Shown: positions 9,192 through 19,125, numbered from the stretch's first letter. The stretch is 64,000 nucleotides of DNA from Flavobacterium sp. 5 (GCF_002813295.1 NZ_PHUE01000001.1:558001-622000), one strand, 5' to 3'. A program made the numbers and translations. The notes: generated by a model from the letters alone, not told the origin.

Positions 9192-9854
9192 ATGACAAAG
9201 AATATTAGAATTCATCTTGCAGATGATCATCAAATAATTATTCACGGAATTCAAACTTTACTCAATACTGTCCCAAATTTTCAAGTTGTTGGCTTTTCAC
9301 TTAACGGAACTACCGTTTATGAAGATGTAATCAACAATAAGGCTGATGTTCTTGTTTTAGACATTAGTATGCCAGAGAAAGACGGAATTGAAGTTGTTAA
9401 AGAATTTGCAAAGAAAGGATTTCCGTGCAGAGTAATAATACTTTCCAGCTATGATGATTTAAAATTAATTAAAGAAATCATGGATATGGGAGTGACTGGG
9501 TATTTAACTAAGCAATGTGCCGGAGATAGTATTATCGAAGCTGTGCAGGCTGTTTCCAACGGTGAAGAATATTTTTGCGAAACTATTCGAGAAAAAATAT
9601 TTAGTCATGCTACCAAAAACAACCCAAAACTAAATACTTATAAGCCAAATGTAAACCCATTATTGACTGAACGAGAAATTGAAATCATAATTTTGATTGC
9701 TCTTGAATATAGTGGTAAAGAAATAAGTGAGCAACTCTTCATTAGTATAAATACTGTAGAGACTCATCGAAAAAACATCATGAAAAAACTAAAAGCAAAA
9801 AACACAATTGGTATTGTTAAGTATGCTATGAATAATCATTTAATTATATCTTAA
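9192..9854 (+). CDS. NarL/FixJ-family response regulator
   Basis: The 220-residue protein has a receiver domain (1-125) with the acidic pair DD at 11-12, the phosphoacceptor Asp57 in VLVLDISMPEKDG, and a conserved Lys in LTKQ near 111. A LuxR-type helix-turn-helix follows (about 157-215), with LTEREIEIIILIA and the recognition-helix region SINTVETHRKNIMKKL. It is a DNA-binding regulator controlled by phosphorylation. The histidine kinase gene starts 49 bp downstream on the same strand, so the two very likely form a two-component pair. The stimulus and targets are unknown. Confidence 0.92.
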   Translation: MTKNIRIHLADDHQIIIHGIQTLLNTVPNFQVVGFSLNGTTVYEDVINNKADVLVLDISMPEKDGIEVVKEFAKKGFPCRVIILSSYDDLKLIKEIMDMGVTGYLTKQCAGDSIIEAVQAVSNGEEYFCETIREKIFSHATKNNPKLNTYKPNVNPLLTEREIEIIILIALEYSGKEISEQLFISINTVETHRKNIMKKLKAKNTIGIVKYAMNNHLIIS

Positions 9855-9903
9855 TTCTTACTATATAAGCTCTGTAATTCCTTTATTTATAGATTCAATA
9901 AAT

Positions 9904-11598
9904 ATGTTTCAAATCAGGTTTCGACTATTAATTCCATTTTTATTTCTAATCAATTTTAGTCTAAGCTCACTTGCTCAAAACAAAATACTTTCCAATACAG
10001 AAATAACCACTTTATTAAAAGATGCCAGAATTAATAGAATCAATGGCCTTTATGAAGAATCATTATTAAAATCCAGAGTTGCATTAGAACAATCAATCAA
10101 AAACAAAAATAATGACTTAATTGCAAATTCTTATTTAATAATTGCATCAAACTTTGATGAATTAACAGAACCTTTAAAAGCCTTGCATTATTATAACTTA
10201 GGGCTCTATTACATTAACAAAACTAATAATTACACATTAAAGAATCAATTTTACAATAATTTAGGAAACATCTATTTTTTTGATAAAAAACAATATGATA
10301 AAGGAATTTATTATTATGAAAAATCACTACTACAAAGTCAAAAAATACTAGACAAAAAACAAGTATTTCTTACAAAGTTAAATATTGCTTGGGCTTATTT
10401 TGACATTGGAAAATTCCAAAAAGGCTTACCAAGTTTAGAATACATCAATAAATACCAATCTATTTTTGGTAATGAATCCTCCATTGTGGCTTTAAACATG
10501 CTTAATGGTATGTATTACAATTTTACAAACGAAAACGAAAAAGCAGATAGTTATTTCCAAAAAGCAATAGAATTTGGGACAAAAGGAAACGAAAAATCTG
10601 ATTTATCTTTCTCACATCTAGAGTATTCAAAATTTTTAAACAAGATTCATGAACCACAAAAAGCATATAATAACCTTTGTGCTTTCAATAAAATTACAGA
10701 AGAGCTTCATATCGAAGAAAAATTAAACAAAGCTAATATTGTTGGTATTAACCTTGAAATTGATCATTACAAAAGAGAAATCGACAAAATTGAAACCTCA
10801 TATAAAAACAAACAAGACATACTAATTGAAGAACAATCCAAAAATAAAAAAATTGTAATTATCGTTCTCCTTATTTTAGTATTCAGCATAATTTCATTCT
10901 ATTACTTCTTTCAAAACATCCATTTGAAACAAAAAAACAAACTCAAAGACGTTCAGAGTAAAATTCAGGAAAACATTATCAATGCCACTATTGATGGTCA
11001 GGAATTTGAACGAAAAAAAATCTCAACATTTTTACACGACAATATCAGTTCTCTACTTTCCTCTGCAGGTTTACACTTAAATGTTTTCACTTCACAACAA
11101 AAAATACAACCCGAGGAAATTAGCAAAACCAAAAAAATACTCGAAGAAGCACACAAACAAATCCGAAACTTATCACATGAATTGATGCCTTCCCTATTAG
11201 TTCGATTTGGACTTTTATATGCATTGGAAGATTTATGTGAAAAAACATCAAATTCAAGAATCAAGATTGCATTTAATTCTTTGATTAAAATAAAAAAAAG
11301 ATATAATACAGATTTCGAAATGAAATTATATTTTATCATTGCCGAATTAATCAATAATATAATAAAACATAGTAATGCCAACCATTCTGCTATCAATGTT
11401 GAAGAAACAGTCACTTCTCTAATCATTCATGTAACCGATGATGGAAATGGCTTCAAAAACAACCAATTTGAAACTTACGAAGGATTTGGAATTAACCAAA
11501 TAAGAGCTCGAATAAATAATATGAAAGGAGAATTTATTATTGATTCCGCTCCAAATAAAGGCACTACTATTTATCTAAAAGTTCCTGTGATTAATTAA
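9904..11598 (+). CDS. TPR-containing sensor histidine kinase (HisKA_3 type)
   Basis: The 564-residue protein has a signal peptide (about 1-24, ending SLAQ) and a periplasmic TPR-like helical region (about 30-270). A short coiled coil is followed by one membrane helix (about 317-336), a HisKA_3 dimerisation domain and an HATPase domain. The phospho-acceptor His lies in STFLHDNISSLLSS near residue 379, and the N box is ELINNIIKHS near 480. G-box motifs DDGNGF and GFGINQIRARI follow. This is the NarL-partner architecture common in Bacteroidota, and it matches the response regulator just upstream. No ligand can be deduced. Confidence 0.92.
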   Translation: MFQIRFRLLIPFLFLINFSLSSLAQNKILSNTEITTLLKDARINRINGLYEESLLKSRVALEQSIKNKNNDLIANSYLIIASNFDELTEPLKALHYYNLGLYYINKTNNYTLKNQFYNNLGNIYFFDKKQYDKGIYYYEKSLLQSQKILDKKQVFLTKLNIAWAYFDIGKFQKGLPSLEYINKYQSIFGNESSIVALNMLNGMYYNFTNENEKADSYFQKAIEFGTKGNEKSDLSFSHLEYSKFLNKIHEPQKAYNNLCAFNKITEELHIEEKLNKANIVGINLEIDHYKREIDKIETSYKNKQDILIEEQSKNKKIVIIVLLILVFSIISFYYFFQNIHLKQKNKLKDVQSKIQENIINATIDGQEFERKKISTFLHDNISSLLSSAGLHLNVFTSQQKIQPEEISKTKKILEEAHKQIRNLSHELMPSLLVRFGLLYALEDLCEKTSNSRIKIAFNSLIKIKKRYNTDFEMKLYFIIAELINNIIKHSNANHSAINVEETVTSLIIHVTDDGNGFKNNQFETYEGFGINQIRARINNMKGEFIIDSAPNKGTTIYLKVPVIN

Positions 11599-11603
11599 AA
11601 AAA

Positions 11604-12101
11604 TTACGCTTTTTTATCTATTTCAATAATTTCCAAATCTTTAATAACCTCACCATCAATTACAAAACGAAGCATCGTTCTTACTTGGTGAAAACCGCTC
11701 TTTCCTGCAGCCCCGGGATTCATATGTAATAGATTATTTTTTTTATCAAAAATTACTTTTAATATATGTGAATGCCCACAAATAAACAGTTTTGGCGGAT
11801 TTGTAGCCATTTCATTTTTCAATGTAGGATTGTATTTTCCAGGATAACCACCAATATGGGTGATCCAAACATCTACACCTTCGCAAAAAAATCGATTGTG
11901 CAAAGGAAATTCCAAACGCGCTTTCGCATCATCAATATTGCCATACACACAACGCAACGGTTTTAATGCTTTTATAGTATCGGTAACAATCAGATCACCA
12001 ATATCACCAGCATGCCAAACCTCATCAGCTAAATTGACATATTTCAATATTGTATCATCAATATGACTGTGTGTATCGGAAAGAAGAAGAATTTTTTTCA
12101 T
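11604..12101 (-). CDS. YfcE/MJ0936-type metallophosphoesterase
   Basis: The 165-residue protein carries the metal-binding series of small calcineurin-like phosphodiesterases. It shows LLSDTHSHIDD (about 5-15), HAGDIGD (about 35-41), GNIDD (about 54-58), a mid-chain THIGGYPGKYNP and CGHSHI (about 108-113). Family members hydrolyse model phosphodiesters with Mn2+, but the natural substrate is uncertain. The stop is only 5 bp from that of the convergent kinase gene, with no terminator hairpin between them, so the transcripts probably overlap. Confidence 0.88.
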   Translation of the reverse strand: MKKILLLSDTHSHIDDTILKYVNLADEVWHAGDIGDLIVTDTIKALKPLRCVYGNIDDAKARLEFPLHNRFFCEGVDVWITHIGGYPGKYNPTLKNEMATNPPKLFICGHSHILKVIFDKKNNLLHMNPGAAGKSGFHQVRTMLRFVIDGEVIKDLEIIEIDKKA

Positions 12102-12109
12102 ATTATTAT

Positions 12110-12197
12110 TAGAAGCTATTTCCTGCTATCCGTTGCAATCTTTTCTATTTTTAAAGGAAAAATAGAAAAGGATTTCCACTACTATCAGGGCTAGGGC
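12110..12197 (-). repeat. Dispersed intergenic hairpin element, copy A
   Basis: A perfect 13-bp stem (12140-12152 with 12158-12170) is flanked by TCCTGCTATCCGTTGCAAT on the left and GATTTCCACTACTATCAG followed by GGCTA on the right. The same flank-stem-flank plan recurs at 47558-47631 in the same orientation, and with a longer centre at 28854-28994 in the opposite orientation. Confidence 0.7.
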
Positions 12198-12295
12198 ATT
12201 TCAGCAAAAATAGACATTCTGGTTTTAAATAAAAATAAGTTTTCAATTCAAAAAACTTTGCTCCAAAGCCTATTCATGGCAAAAAAATTAATAAG

Positions 12296-12303
12296 TATCT
12301 TTG
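12296..12303 (+). promoter_or_regulatory. -7 promoter box upstream of truA
   Basis: TATCTTTG fits TANNTTTG and would give a leader of about 70 nt before the TTG start of truA. Confidence 0.4.
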
Positions 12304-12375
12304 TGCCCATAAACATTTAGTTTAATTTCAATCAAAACAATCTGAAATTTGAACTTTAACATCTAAAATTCAGCC

Positions 12376-13110
12376 TTGAGATATTTTATAAAACTAGCAT
12401 ACAACGGTACACAATATCATGGCTGGCAAATCCAACCCAATGCCGCTTCCGTTCAAGAAACGATGAACAAAGCCTTTTCGGTTATCCTTAACTCTGAAAT
12501 TAGCCTTATGGGAGCTGGACGAACTGATACTGGAGTTCATGCCAAAGAAATGTATGCCCATTTTGATTTTAAAAATCCAATTGATACTAAAAACCTAATT
12601 CATAAACTCAATTCTTTTTTACCAAAAGACATCGTCATTTATGATGTTTTTCCCGTTGCCGACGATGCTCACACTCGTTTTGATGCTACCAAAAGAACGT
12701 ATGAATACCATATTAACACTTTTAAAGATGCATTTTTACAAGAACAAAGCTGGTACTTTCATCAAAAATTAGATTTGGATTTAATGAATGAAGCTGCAAA
12801 AATATTACTAAAACATACCGATTTTCAATGTTTTTCTAAAGTGAATACCGATGTAAATACCTTTGATTGTAGTATATTTGAAGCGCATTGGAAAGAAGAA
12901 AACGAGAAATTAATTTTCACCATTTCGGCCAACCGTTTTTTGAGAAACATGGTTAGATCAATCGTTGGAACCTTAATTAACATTGGTTTACATAAAATCA
13001 CACTGGATGATTTTGAAATGATTTTAGAAAGTAAAAACAGAGATAAAGCTGGTTTCTCGGTTCCTGCTCATGGATTGTATTTAACAAAAATAGAATACGA
13101 TTATTTATAG
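12376..13110 (+). CDS. truA: tRNA pseudouridine(38-40) synthase TruA, TTG start
   Basis: The 244-residue product opens with the family N-terminus RYFIKLAYNGTQYHGWQIQP. The catalytic Asp51 lies in GAGRTDTGVHA. RTYEYHI, FSANRFLRNMVRSIVG-like and GLYL elements follow in the expected order. It isomerises uridines 38-40 of tRNA anticodon arms. An in-frame TAA lies at 12364-12366, three codons before the TTG, and no ATG is available before the conserved N-terminus, so TTG at 12376 is the forced start. It is followed after 35 bp by the ABC exporter gene. Confidence 0.94.
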   Translation: MRYFIKLAYNGTQYHGWQIQPNAASVQETMNKAFSVILNSEISLMGAGRTDTGVHAKEMYAHFDFKNPIDTKNLIHKLNSFLPKDIVIYDVFPVADDAHTRFDATKRTYEYHINTFKDAFLQEQSWYFHQKLDLDLMNEAAKILLKHTDFQCFSKVNTDVNTFDCSIFEAHWKEENEKLIFTISANRFLRNMVRSIVGTLINIGLHKITLDDFEMILESKNRDKAGFSVPAHGLYLTKIEYDYL

Positions 13111-13145
13111 TGAAAAAATAAGGATAAAAATCCTAAAAAGAATAA

Positions 13146-14906
13146 ATGGAAGCAAAAGCATTTGACACTCGATTATTTAAAAGAATATTAAAATATACCA
13201 AACCGTACCAAAAGCGTTTTAATGGTGTAATTGCATTTGCTATTTTCTTGTCTGTTTTTGCAGCACTACGCCCGTATTTATTGAAGCAAACAGTTGATAG
13301 TTATATTCAGCCTAAGGACCAAAATGGTTTATTGGTCTATATTACTTTAATGGGAATTGTACTTTTAATGGAAGTCTTTTCCCAATTTTTCTTTGTGTAT
13401 TGGGCAAACTGGCTAGGGCAAGATATTGTAAAAGATATTCGGGTAAAATTATTCAAGCACATTTTGAGTTTCCGAATGAAATATTTTGATTTGGTTCCTG
13501 TTGGACAATTGGTAACCCGTTCAGTTTCGGATATTGAAGCCATTGCTCGTATTTTCAGTCAGGGATTGTTTATGATTATAAGTGATTTGATGAAAATGCT
13601 CGTGGTTCTTATCTTTATGTTTTACATGAACTGGAAACTGACGTGGATTGTAATTGTGGCAATGCCTATTTTGGTTTTTATCACCCGTATTTTTCAAAAA
13701 AAGATGCAAGTCGCTTTTGAAGAAGTTCGTACTCAAATTGCTAACATGAACTCATTTGTACAGGAAAGAGTTACGGGTATGAAAATTGTTCAGCTGTTTC
13801 ATCGCGAAGATATTGAAGCCGAAAAATTTAGAGTAATTAATGACAAACATAATAGAGCTTGGATAAAAACGATTTTATACAACTCGATTTTTTTCCCTAT
13901 TGCCGATATTATTTCGTCATTGACACTTGGTTTTATTGTTTTGTACGGAGGATTTCATATTTTGGATGGTGACAGTTCGACCACATTCGGAGATTTATTT
14001 TCATACACTATGTTTATCGGAATGTTATTTAATCCTTTGCGTCAAATTGCTGATAAATTCAATGAGATGCAATTGGGAATGATTGCTGCTAATCGTGTTT
14101 TTGATATTTTAGACACTCAAGACCAAATACAAGACACTGGAACAATTGAAGCTCCATTGTTTGACGGAGACATTCGTTTTGAAAATATTCATTTTGGTTA
14201 TATTCCAAATGAAGAAGTTATAAAAGGAATCAATCTTGAAGTCAAAGCTGGGCAAACTATTGCTATTGTAGGTTCTACAGGAGCAGGAAAATCAACAATC
14301 ATAAATTTACTGAATCGTTTTTATGAAATTAATAGTGGTTCAATTTTTATAGACAATCACAATATAGAAAATTACACTTTGAGTTCTTTGCGTAAACAAA
14401 TTGCTGTGGTTTTGCAAGACGTTTTTCTTTTTGCCGATACCATTTATAATAACATTACACTTAACAATCCCGAAATTAGCAGAGAACAAGTATTGGATGC
14501 TGCCAAAAAAATTGGTGTACATGACTTCATAATGAGCTTGCCTGATAATTATGATTTTGATGTAAAGGAACGTGGTGTAATGCTTTCTTCTGGACAACGT
14601 CAGCTCATTGCTTTTTTGAGAGCGTATGTGAGTAATCCAAGTATTCTAATTCTGGATGAAGCGACTTCTTCTATCGATACTTATTCAGAAGAATTGATTC
14701 AACGTGCTACCGAAACTATTACTAAAGGAAGAACATCGATTGTTATTGCGCATCGTTTAGCAACAATTGTCAATGCCGATAAAATTGTGGTGATGGATAA
14801 AGGGCTTATTGTAGAACAAGGAACACATCAGGAATTAATAAATCAAGAAAAAGGATATTACAAAAACTTGTATGATTCGCAATTTTCTGTTTCCAATCAA
14901 GATTAG
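13146..14906 (+). CDS. ABC exporter, fused permease and ATPase
   Basis: The 586-residue half-transporter has six membrane helices in residues 1-320, then an ATPase domain. Walker A is GSTGAGKST (about 375), the Q loop is VLQDVFLF, the signature is LSSGQRQ (about 479) and Walker B is ILILDEATSS (about 500), followed by the switch IAHRLAT. The second Gly of the usual LSGGQ is Ser here, a tolerated variant. It resembles MsbA and multidrug exporters and should work as a homodimer. Whether it moves lipid, drug or peptide cannot be decided. It is probably co-transcribed with truA. Confidence 0.9.
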   Translation: MEAKAFDTRLFKRILKYTKPYQKRFNGVIAFAIFLSVFAALRPYLLKQTVDSYIQPKDQNGLLVYITLMGIVLLMEVFSQFFFVYWANWLGQDIVKDIRVKLFKHILSFRMKYFDLVPVGQLVTRSVSDIEAIARIFSQGLFMIISDLMKMLVVLIFMFYMNWKLTWIVIVAMPILVFITRIFQKKMQVAFEEVRTQIANMNSFVQERVTGMKIVQLFHREDIEAEKFRVINDKHNRAWIKTILYNSIFFPIADIISSLTLGFIVLYGGFHILDGDSSTTFGDLFSYTMFIGMLFNPLRQIADKFNEMQLGMIAANRVFDILDTQDQIQDTGTIEAPLFDGDIRFENIHFGYIPNEEVIKGINLEVKAGQTIAIVGSTGAGKSTIINLLNRFYEINSGSIFIDNHNIENYTLSSLRKQIAVVLQDVFLFADTIYNNITLNNPEISREQVLDAAKKIGVHDFIMSLPDNYDFDVKERGVMLSSGQRQLIAFLRAYVSNPSILILDEATSSIDTYSEELIQRATETITKGRTSIVIAHRLATIVNADKIVVMDKGLIVEQGTHQELINQEKGYYKNLYDSQFSVSNQD

Positions 14907-14993
14907 AGTAATGAAATCATCAGTTAAATCTCAATAAATCTGTTAAAAAACCTTTAAAACAAGAGATAAACATCCTTTGAATTTTAATTTTAG

Positions 14994-15001
14994 TAAATTT
15001 G
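14994..15001 (+). promoter_or_regulatory. -7 promoter box for the HNH-like gene
   Basis: TAAATTTG fits TANNTTTG and ends 21 bp before the ATG at 15023. Confidence 0.45.
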
Positions 15002-15022
15002 AAAATCTAAATTCAAATTCAA

Positions 15023-15607
15023 ATGCCACAAATTAGAATTTATCCAAACGAACAATTCAAGGAAATTGAAATTGATTCAAAACTAAAACTTCGATATGCT
15101 ATTTCTAACAAAGGTCGTCTCGTTAGTTTTACTGATGAAATACAAAACGGTCGTCTATTAAAAGGTAGCCTGACAGATGGATATGTTGTATTACGTTACA
15201 AAATCAATAAAGAAGGTGAACTCAAAAACAAACAAGTTTTTTTATACAAATTAGTAGCTCAATATTTTATTCCAAAACAATCAGAAGAACAAACTTATGT
15301 CCTTCATTTGGATTACGTCAGAAACAATGATGATGTAAATAATTTGCGTTGGGCAACAAGAGCAGAAATGCTTGCTCATCACAAAAAAAGTCCACACGTT
15401 ATTCAGTCCCAAAAAAATCTAGTTGCATATAATCTAAAAGCTGATGGACGAAAATTGACCTCTACAAAAGTAATCCGAATTAAGAAAATATTAGCCAATC
15501 CTGAACAACCGACACGGCTAAAAATGATTGCAAAACAATTTGGTGTTAGCGAAATGCAAATCAGACGTATTGCTAGTGGAGAAAACTGGGGACATATTAA
15601 AATTTGA
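15023..15607 (+). CDS. NUMOD4/HNH-type protein with C-terminal helix-turn-helix
   Basis: The 194-residue protein has an N-terminal NUMOD4-like beta region (ISNKGRLVSF, about 29-38, and LTDGYVVLRYKI). An HNH-like core follows, VLHLDYVRNNDDVNNLRWAT (about 93-112), and then a C-terminal HTH (about 150-185) with LKMIAKQFGVSEMQIRRIASG. Compared with the usual HHIDGNxxNNxxENL pattern it keeps His, Asp, Asn and NLxW, but the first His of the HH pair is Leu, so nuclease activity is uncertain. It is a stand-alone gene with its own promoter box and terminator, and no host intron is seen. It could be a domesticated homing-endonuclease relative used for DNA binding. Confidence 0.65.
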   Translation: MPQIRIYPNEQFKEIEIDSKLKLRYAISNKGRLVSFTDEIQNGRLLKGSLTDGYVVLRYKINKEGELKNKQVFLYKLVAQYFIPKQSEEQTYVLHLDYVRNNDDVNNLRWATRAEMLAHHKKSPHVIQSQKNLVAYNLKADGRKLTSTKVIRIKKILANPEQPTRLKMIAKQFGVSEMQIRRIASGENWGHIKI

Positions 15608-15646
15608 TCATAAATCGAATTGGATCTTTTCTGCATTTTCACTAAA

Positions 15647-15671
15647 AAAAGCTAGAAAACAAATAGCTTTT
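15647..15671 (+). terminator. Terminator after the HNH-like gene
   Basis: AAAAGCTA pairs with TAGCTTTT around a 9-nt loop. The remaining 200 bp before lpdA hold nothing I recognise beyond AT-rich sequence. Confidence 0.6.
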
Positions 15672-15873
15672 CAATTCTATTATATAACTTTTTATTGAAT
15701 CTCTGTGAAAAGGTCAAAATATGAAGTTGTAAAAATAAAAATTGAATCATTTTTTAAAATAATTCCGTAAATTCGCAATCGAAATTAATTATTAAAATAA
15801 CCATTAAAATGTAATGTGTTTTTTCATATTCCATTTTAGCTAATTAATAAAAAAACAAATAAAAAATTTTGAA

Positions 15874-17262
15874 ATGAAATACGATATTATAGTTTTAGGA
15901 AGTGGACCTGGAGGATATGTTACAGCAATTAGAGCCTCACAATTAGGATTTAAAGTAGCTGTGATAGAAAAAGAAAACCTTGGCGGTATATGTTTAAATT
16001 GGGGTTGTATTCCAACTAAAGCGTTACTAAAATCGGCTCAGGTTTTTGATTATTTGAAACACGCTTCAGATTACGGACTAACTGTAAACGAATTTGATAA
16101 AGACTTTTCGGCTGTTGTACAACGCAGTCGTAATGTTGCTGACGGAATGAGCAAAGGTGTTCAATTCTTGATGAAAAAAAATAAAATTGACGTAATTGAT
16201 GGTTTTGGAAAGCTAAAAGCTGGTAAAAAATTAGACGTTACTGATAAAGACGGAAAAGTTACTGAATACAGCGCTGACCATATTATTATTGCAACTGGAG
16301 CTCGTTCTCGTGAGTTACCAAACTTGCCACAAGATGGTGTAAAAGTAATTGGATACCGTCAGGCAATGACATTGCCAACGCAGCCAAAATCTATGATTGT
16401 TGTAGGTTCTGGAGCAATTGGAGTTGAATTTGCACATTTCTATAACTCAATGGGAACCGATGTAACTATTGTTGAATTTATGCCAAATGTAGTTCCTGTT
16501 GAAGATGAAGATATCTCAAAACAATTTGAACGTTCTTTGAAAAAAGCTGGAATTAAAATTATGACTAACTCTTCTGTAGAACGTATTGATACTACTGGAG
16601 CTGGAGTAAAAGCATTTGTTAAAACTGCAAAAGGAGAAGAAGTTCTTGAAGCTGACATCTTATTATCTGCAGTTGGAATCAAAACAAACATCGAAAACAT
16701 AGGATTAGAAGAAGTAGGTATTGCTACCGATAGAGATAAAATATTAGTTGATGCTTACAACCAAACTAACATCCCAGGATATTATGCAATTGGTGATGTA
16801 ACTCCTGGTCAGGCTTTGGCTCACGTAGCTTCTGCTGAAGGAATTAACTGTGTTGAAAAAATTGCAGGATTACATGTAGACCCTATCGATTACGGAAATG
16901 TTCCTGGATGTACGTATGCTACTCCAGAAATCGCCTCTGTTGGATTGACTGAAAAACAAGCTAAAGAAAAAGGATACGAATTAAAAATTGGTAAATTCCC
17001 ATTCTCTGCTTCAGGAAAAGCAAAAGCGGCTGGAACTCCAGATGGTTTTGTAAAAGTAATTTTTGATGCTAAATATGGCGAATGGTTAGGCTGTCACATG
17101 ATTGGTGCTGGTGTTACTGATATGATTGCTGAAGCTGTTGTTGCCCGTAAATTAGAAACTACAGGACACGAAATCCTTAAATCTATTCACCCTCACCCAA
17201 CAATGAGTGAAGCGGTAATGGAAGCTGTTGCTGATGCTTATGGCGAAGTGATTCACTTGTAA
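15874..17262 (+). CDS. lpdA: Dihydrolipoyl dehydrogenase
   Basis: The 462-residue flavoprotein shows the FAD-binding GSGPGGYV (about 8-15), the redox-active disulfide in GGICLNWGCIPTKALL (about 37-52), the NAD-binding GSGAIGVEF (about 180), a second FAD motif near YAIGDV, and the C-terminal His-Glu pair in HPHPTMSEAVMEA. It regenerates lipoamide as the E3 subunit of 2-oxo acid dehydrogenases and/or the glycine cleavage system. No E1 or E2 genes adjoin it, so it may serve several complexes. It is monocistronic with a strong terminator. Confidence 0.95.
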   Translation: MKYDIIVLGSGPGGYVTAIRASQLGFKVAVIEKENLGGICLNWGCIPTKALLKSAQVFDYLKHASDYGLTVNEFDKDFSAVVQRSRNVADGMSKGVQFLMKKNKIDVIDGFGKLKAGKKLDVTDKDGKVTEYSADHIIIATGARSRELPNLPQDGVKVIGYRQAMTLPTQPKSMIVVGSGAIGVEFAHFYNSMGTDVTIVEFMPNVVPVEDEDISKQFERSLKKAGIKIMTNSSVERIDTTGAGVKAFVKTAKGEEVLEADILLSAVGIKTNIENIGLEEVGIATDRDKILVDAYNQTNIPGYYAIGDVTPGQALAHVASAEGINCVEKIAGLHVDPIDYGNVPGCTYATPEIASVGLTEKQAKEKGYELKIGKFPFSASGKAKAAGTPDGFVKVIFDAKYGEWLGCHMIGAGVTDMIAEAVVARKLETTGHEILKSIHPHPTMSEAVMEAVADAYGEVIHL

Positions 17263-17285
17263 TATATTTTTTAAAACTTACATAC

Positions 17286-17319
17286 AAACCCCGATTTGGA
17301 AACATTCAAATCGGGGTTT
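17286..17319 (+). terminator. Terminator after lpdA
   Basis: AAACCCCGATTTG pairs perfectly with CAAATCGGGGTTT around an 8-nt loop, followed by a T-rich run. Confidence 0.9.
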
Positions 17320-17422
17320 TCCTTTTTTATTAATTCCTATTAAATTAGTAGAATTAATCAATATGTTTTTGAAAACAAAATTTTCTTCCTTATATTTACT
17401 CTTCTAAAAATCTATAATTACT

Positions 17423-18337
17423 ATGATACACAATAATATATTAGAAACTATTGGTAACACACCGCACGTAAAAATTAATAAATTATTTGGTGAAGATGCC
17501 AATGTTTGGGTAAAACTCGAAAAAACAAATCCAGGAGCAAGCATCAAGGACAGAATCGCTTTGTCAATGATTGAAGATGCTGAACAAAAAGGGCTAATCC
17601 AAAAAGGAAGCACTATAGTTGAAGCAACTTCAGGAAATACAGGTATTGGACTAGCAATGGTCGCAGCCGTAAAAGGATATAAACTAATCTTGGTAATGCC
17701 TGATTCAATGTCTGTAGAAAGACGACGTTTAATGAGTATCTATGGAGCCGAATTTGTTCTTACTCCCCGCGAAAAAGGAATGAAAGGAGCTTTAGCAAAA
17801 GCAGAAGAATTAATCGCCGAAATTCCAAACTCATGGTCACCACTTCAGTTTGATAACCAAGCTAATATAGATATTCACAAAACTACTACAGCTCAAGAAA
17901 TCTTAAAAGCTTTTCCTGATGGATTGGATTATCTAATTACAGGTGTTGGAACTGGCGGTCACATTACAGGTTGTGCCGAAATACTAAAACAACATTTTCC
18001 AAATATCAAAGTTTTTGCCGTAGAGCCAGAAGCTTCAGCAGTTATAAGCGGTGGTGCTCCTTCTCCCCACCCTATTCAAGGAATTGGTGCAGGTTTTATC
18101 CCAACCAATTTGCATACCGAAATCCTTGATGGAACTATCCAAGTAACCAAAGACGAAGCGTATGAATATGCCCAAAGAGCCGCTAAAGAAGAAGGAATTC
18201 TTCTTGGAGTTTCATCTGGAGCTTCATTAGCCGCTGTTGCCAAAAAACTAAAAGAGATTCCTGCAGGATCTAAAGTATTAACTTTTTGCTACGACACTGG
18301 AGAAAGATATTTGAGTATCGAAGGTTTATTTGAATAA
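17423..18337 (+). CDS. cysK: Cysteine synthase A (O-acetylserine sulfhydrylase)
   Basis: The 304-residue PLP enzyme has its Schiff-base Lys42 in GASIKDRIA, the substrate loop TSGNTGIG (about 69-76) and the phosphate-binding [10 protein letters not shown] (about 175). It makes cysteine from O-acetylserine and sulfide. A second paralogue, in the CysM position, lies downstream at 22814-23701 beside the serine acetyltransferase gene, so this stand-alone copy may be regulated separately. The length and all key residues are normal. Confidence 0.93.
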   Translation: MIHNNILETIGNTPHVKINKLFGEDANVWVKLEKTNPGASIKDRIALSMIEDAEQKGLIQKGSTIVEATSGNTGIGLAMVAAVKGYKLILVMPDSMSVERRRLMSIYGAEFVLTPREKGMKGALAKAEELIAEIPNSWSPLQFDNQANIDIHKTTTAQEILKAFPDGLDYLITGVGTGGHITGCAEILKQHFPNIKVFAVEPEASAVISGGAPSPHPIQGIGAGFIPTNLHTEILDGTIQVTKDEAYEYAQRAAKEEGILLGVSSGASLAAVAKKLKEIPAGSKVLTFCYDTGERYLSIEGLFE

Positions 18338-18741
18338 AAAATAAATTCTCTAAATAATCAACCGATTTGTGAAAGCAAGTCGGTTTTTTTTTGAACAAAT
18401 ACTTTAAAAAAAACTACCTTATTTTCAATAAATTAAATAAAAAAAAGAAGATGTTTTTAAAATCCTACAACATATTTTTGTAAATTAGTAGTCCTCAAAA
18501 AAAGAGAGATTGCTTCTCTAAAAACAATCAAATGAATTGCTCAGCAAAAAAAATCTACTATTTTTAAACAACTAAAAAACTTGTTTAAAAAACAATTGAC
18601 AAATACGAACTGCTGGAACTGAACCTAACCTCACTAGACCGTCCTTGCCTATTCGACAGATAAACATTCTCAATAAAAACCATCGATTACTAAAAACGCA
18701 GGTTAATTAAATTCAAAAAGTTTTACTTAAATTTAAATGAG
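18338..18741. other. Intergenic stretch with cysK terminator
   Basis: A stem ACCGATTTG/CAAGTCGGT (18361-18384) followed by T9 terminates cysK. The remaining 350 bp are AT-rich, with a slightly GC-richer patch near 18600-18660. I see no gene, repeat or confident promoter there. Confidence 0.6.
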
Positions 18742-19125
18742 ATGAAAACAATCAAAATATTTTTAATGAATGCCCTGTTTTTCATATTATTCCTTATTCA
18801 AAGCACTAATTTGTACGCACAAGATCCTATAAAAGTTGCTTCAAATGTGTATAAAAAAGTGTTACTCGAAAATGACAAGATAAGAGTTATGGAAGTTGTA
18901 TTTGCTCCCGGCACAAAGACCGCTTGGCACAGCCATCCCGACCATTCAGTCTATGCATTGAGTAGTGGCAAAATTCAGATTACCGACAAAGGAAAACCAG
19001 CAGTAACTATAGACGTCAAAATGGGCACTGCTATGTATCTACCATCTGTAACACATATGGCAAAAAACATTGGAACCACTACTATAAAATTAATAGTAAC
19101 GGAGATAAAGCCAGTAAAAAAATAG
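18742..19125 (+). CDS. Secreted small cupin-domain protein
   Basis: The 127-residue protein has a signal peptide (about 1-26, ending LYAQ) and one cupin_2 barrel. Motif 1 appears as PGTKTAWHSHPDHSVYALSSG (two His, about residues 55-66), and motif 2 includes YLPSVTHMAKN (His about 108). Metal binding is likely. No catalytic function can be named; periplasmic cupins of this size are generally uncharacterised. It is a single gene with a modest hairpin near 19184-19216 downstream. Confidence 0.75.
   Translation: MKTIKIFLMNALFFILFLIQSTNLYAQDPIKVASNVYKKVLLENDKIRVMEVVFAPGTKTAWHSHPDHSVYALSSGKIQITDKGKPAVTIDVKMGTAMYLPSVTHMAKNIGTTTIKLIVTEIKPVKK

Noticed and set aside
18676..18689. ATCGATTAC sequence upstream of the cupin gene as a further LacI operator
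   Set aside because: Only 9 of 14 positions match, the left half is absent and there is no -7 box beside it.
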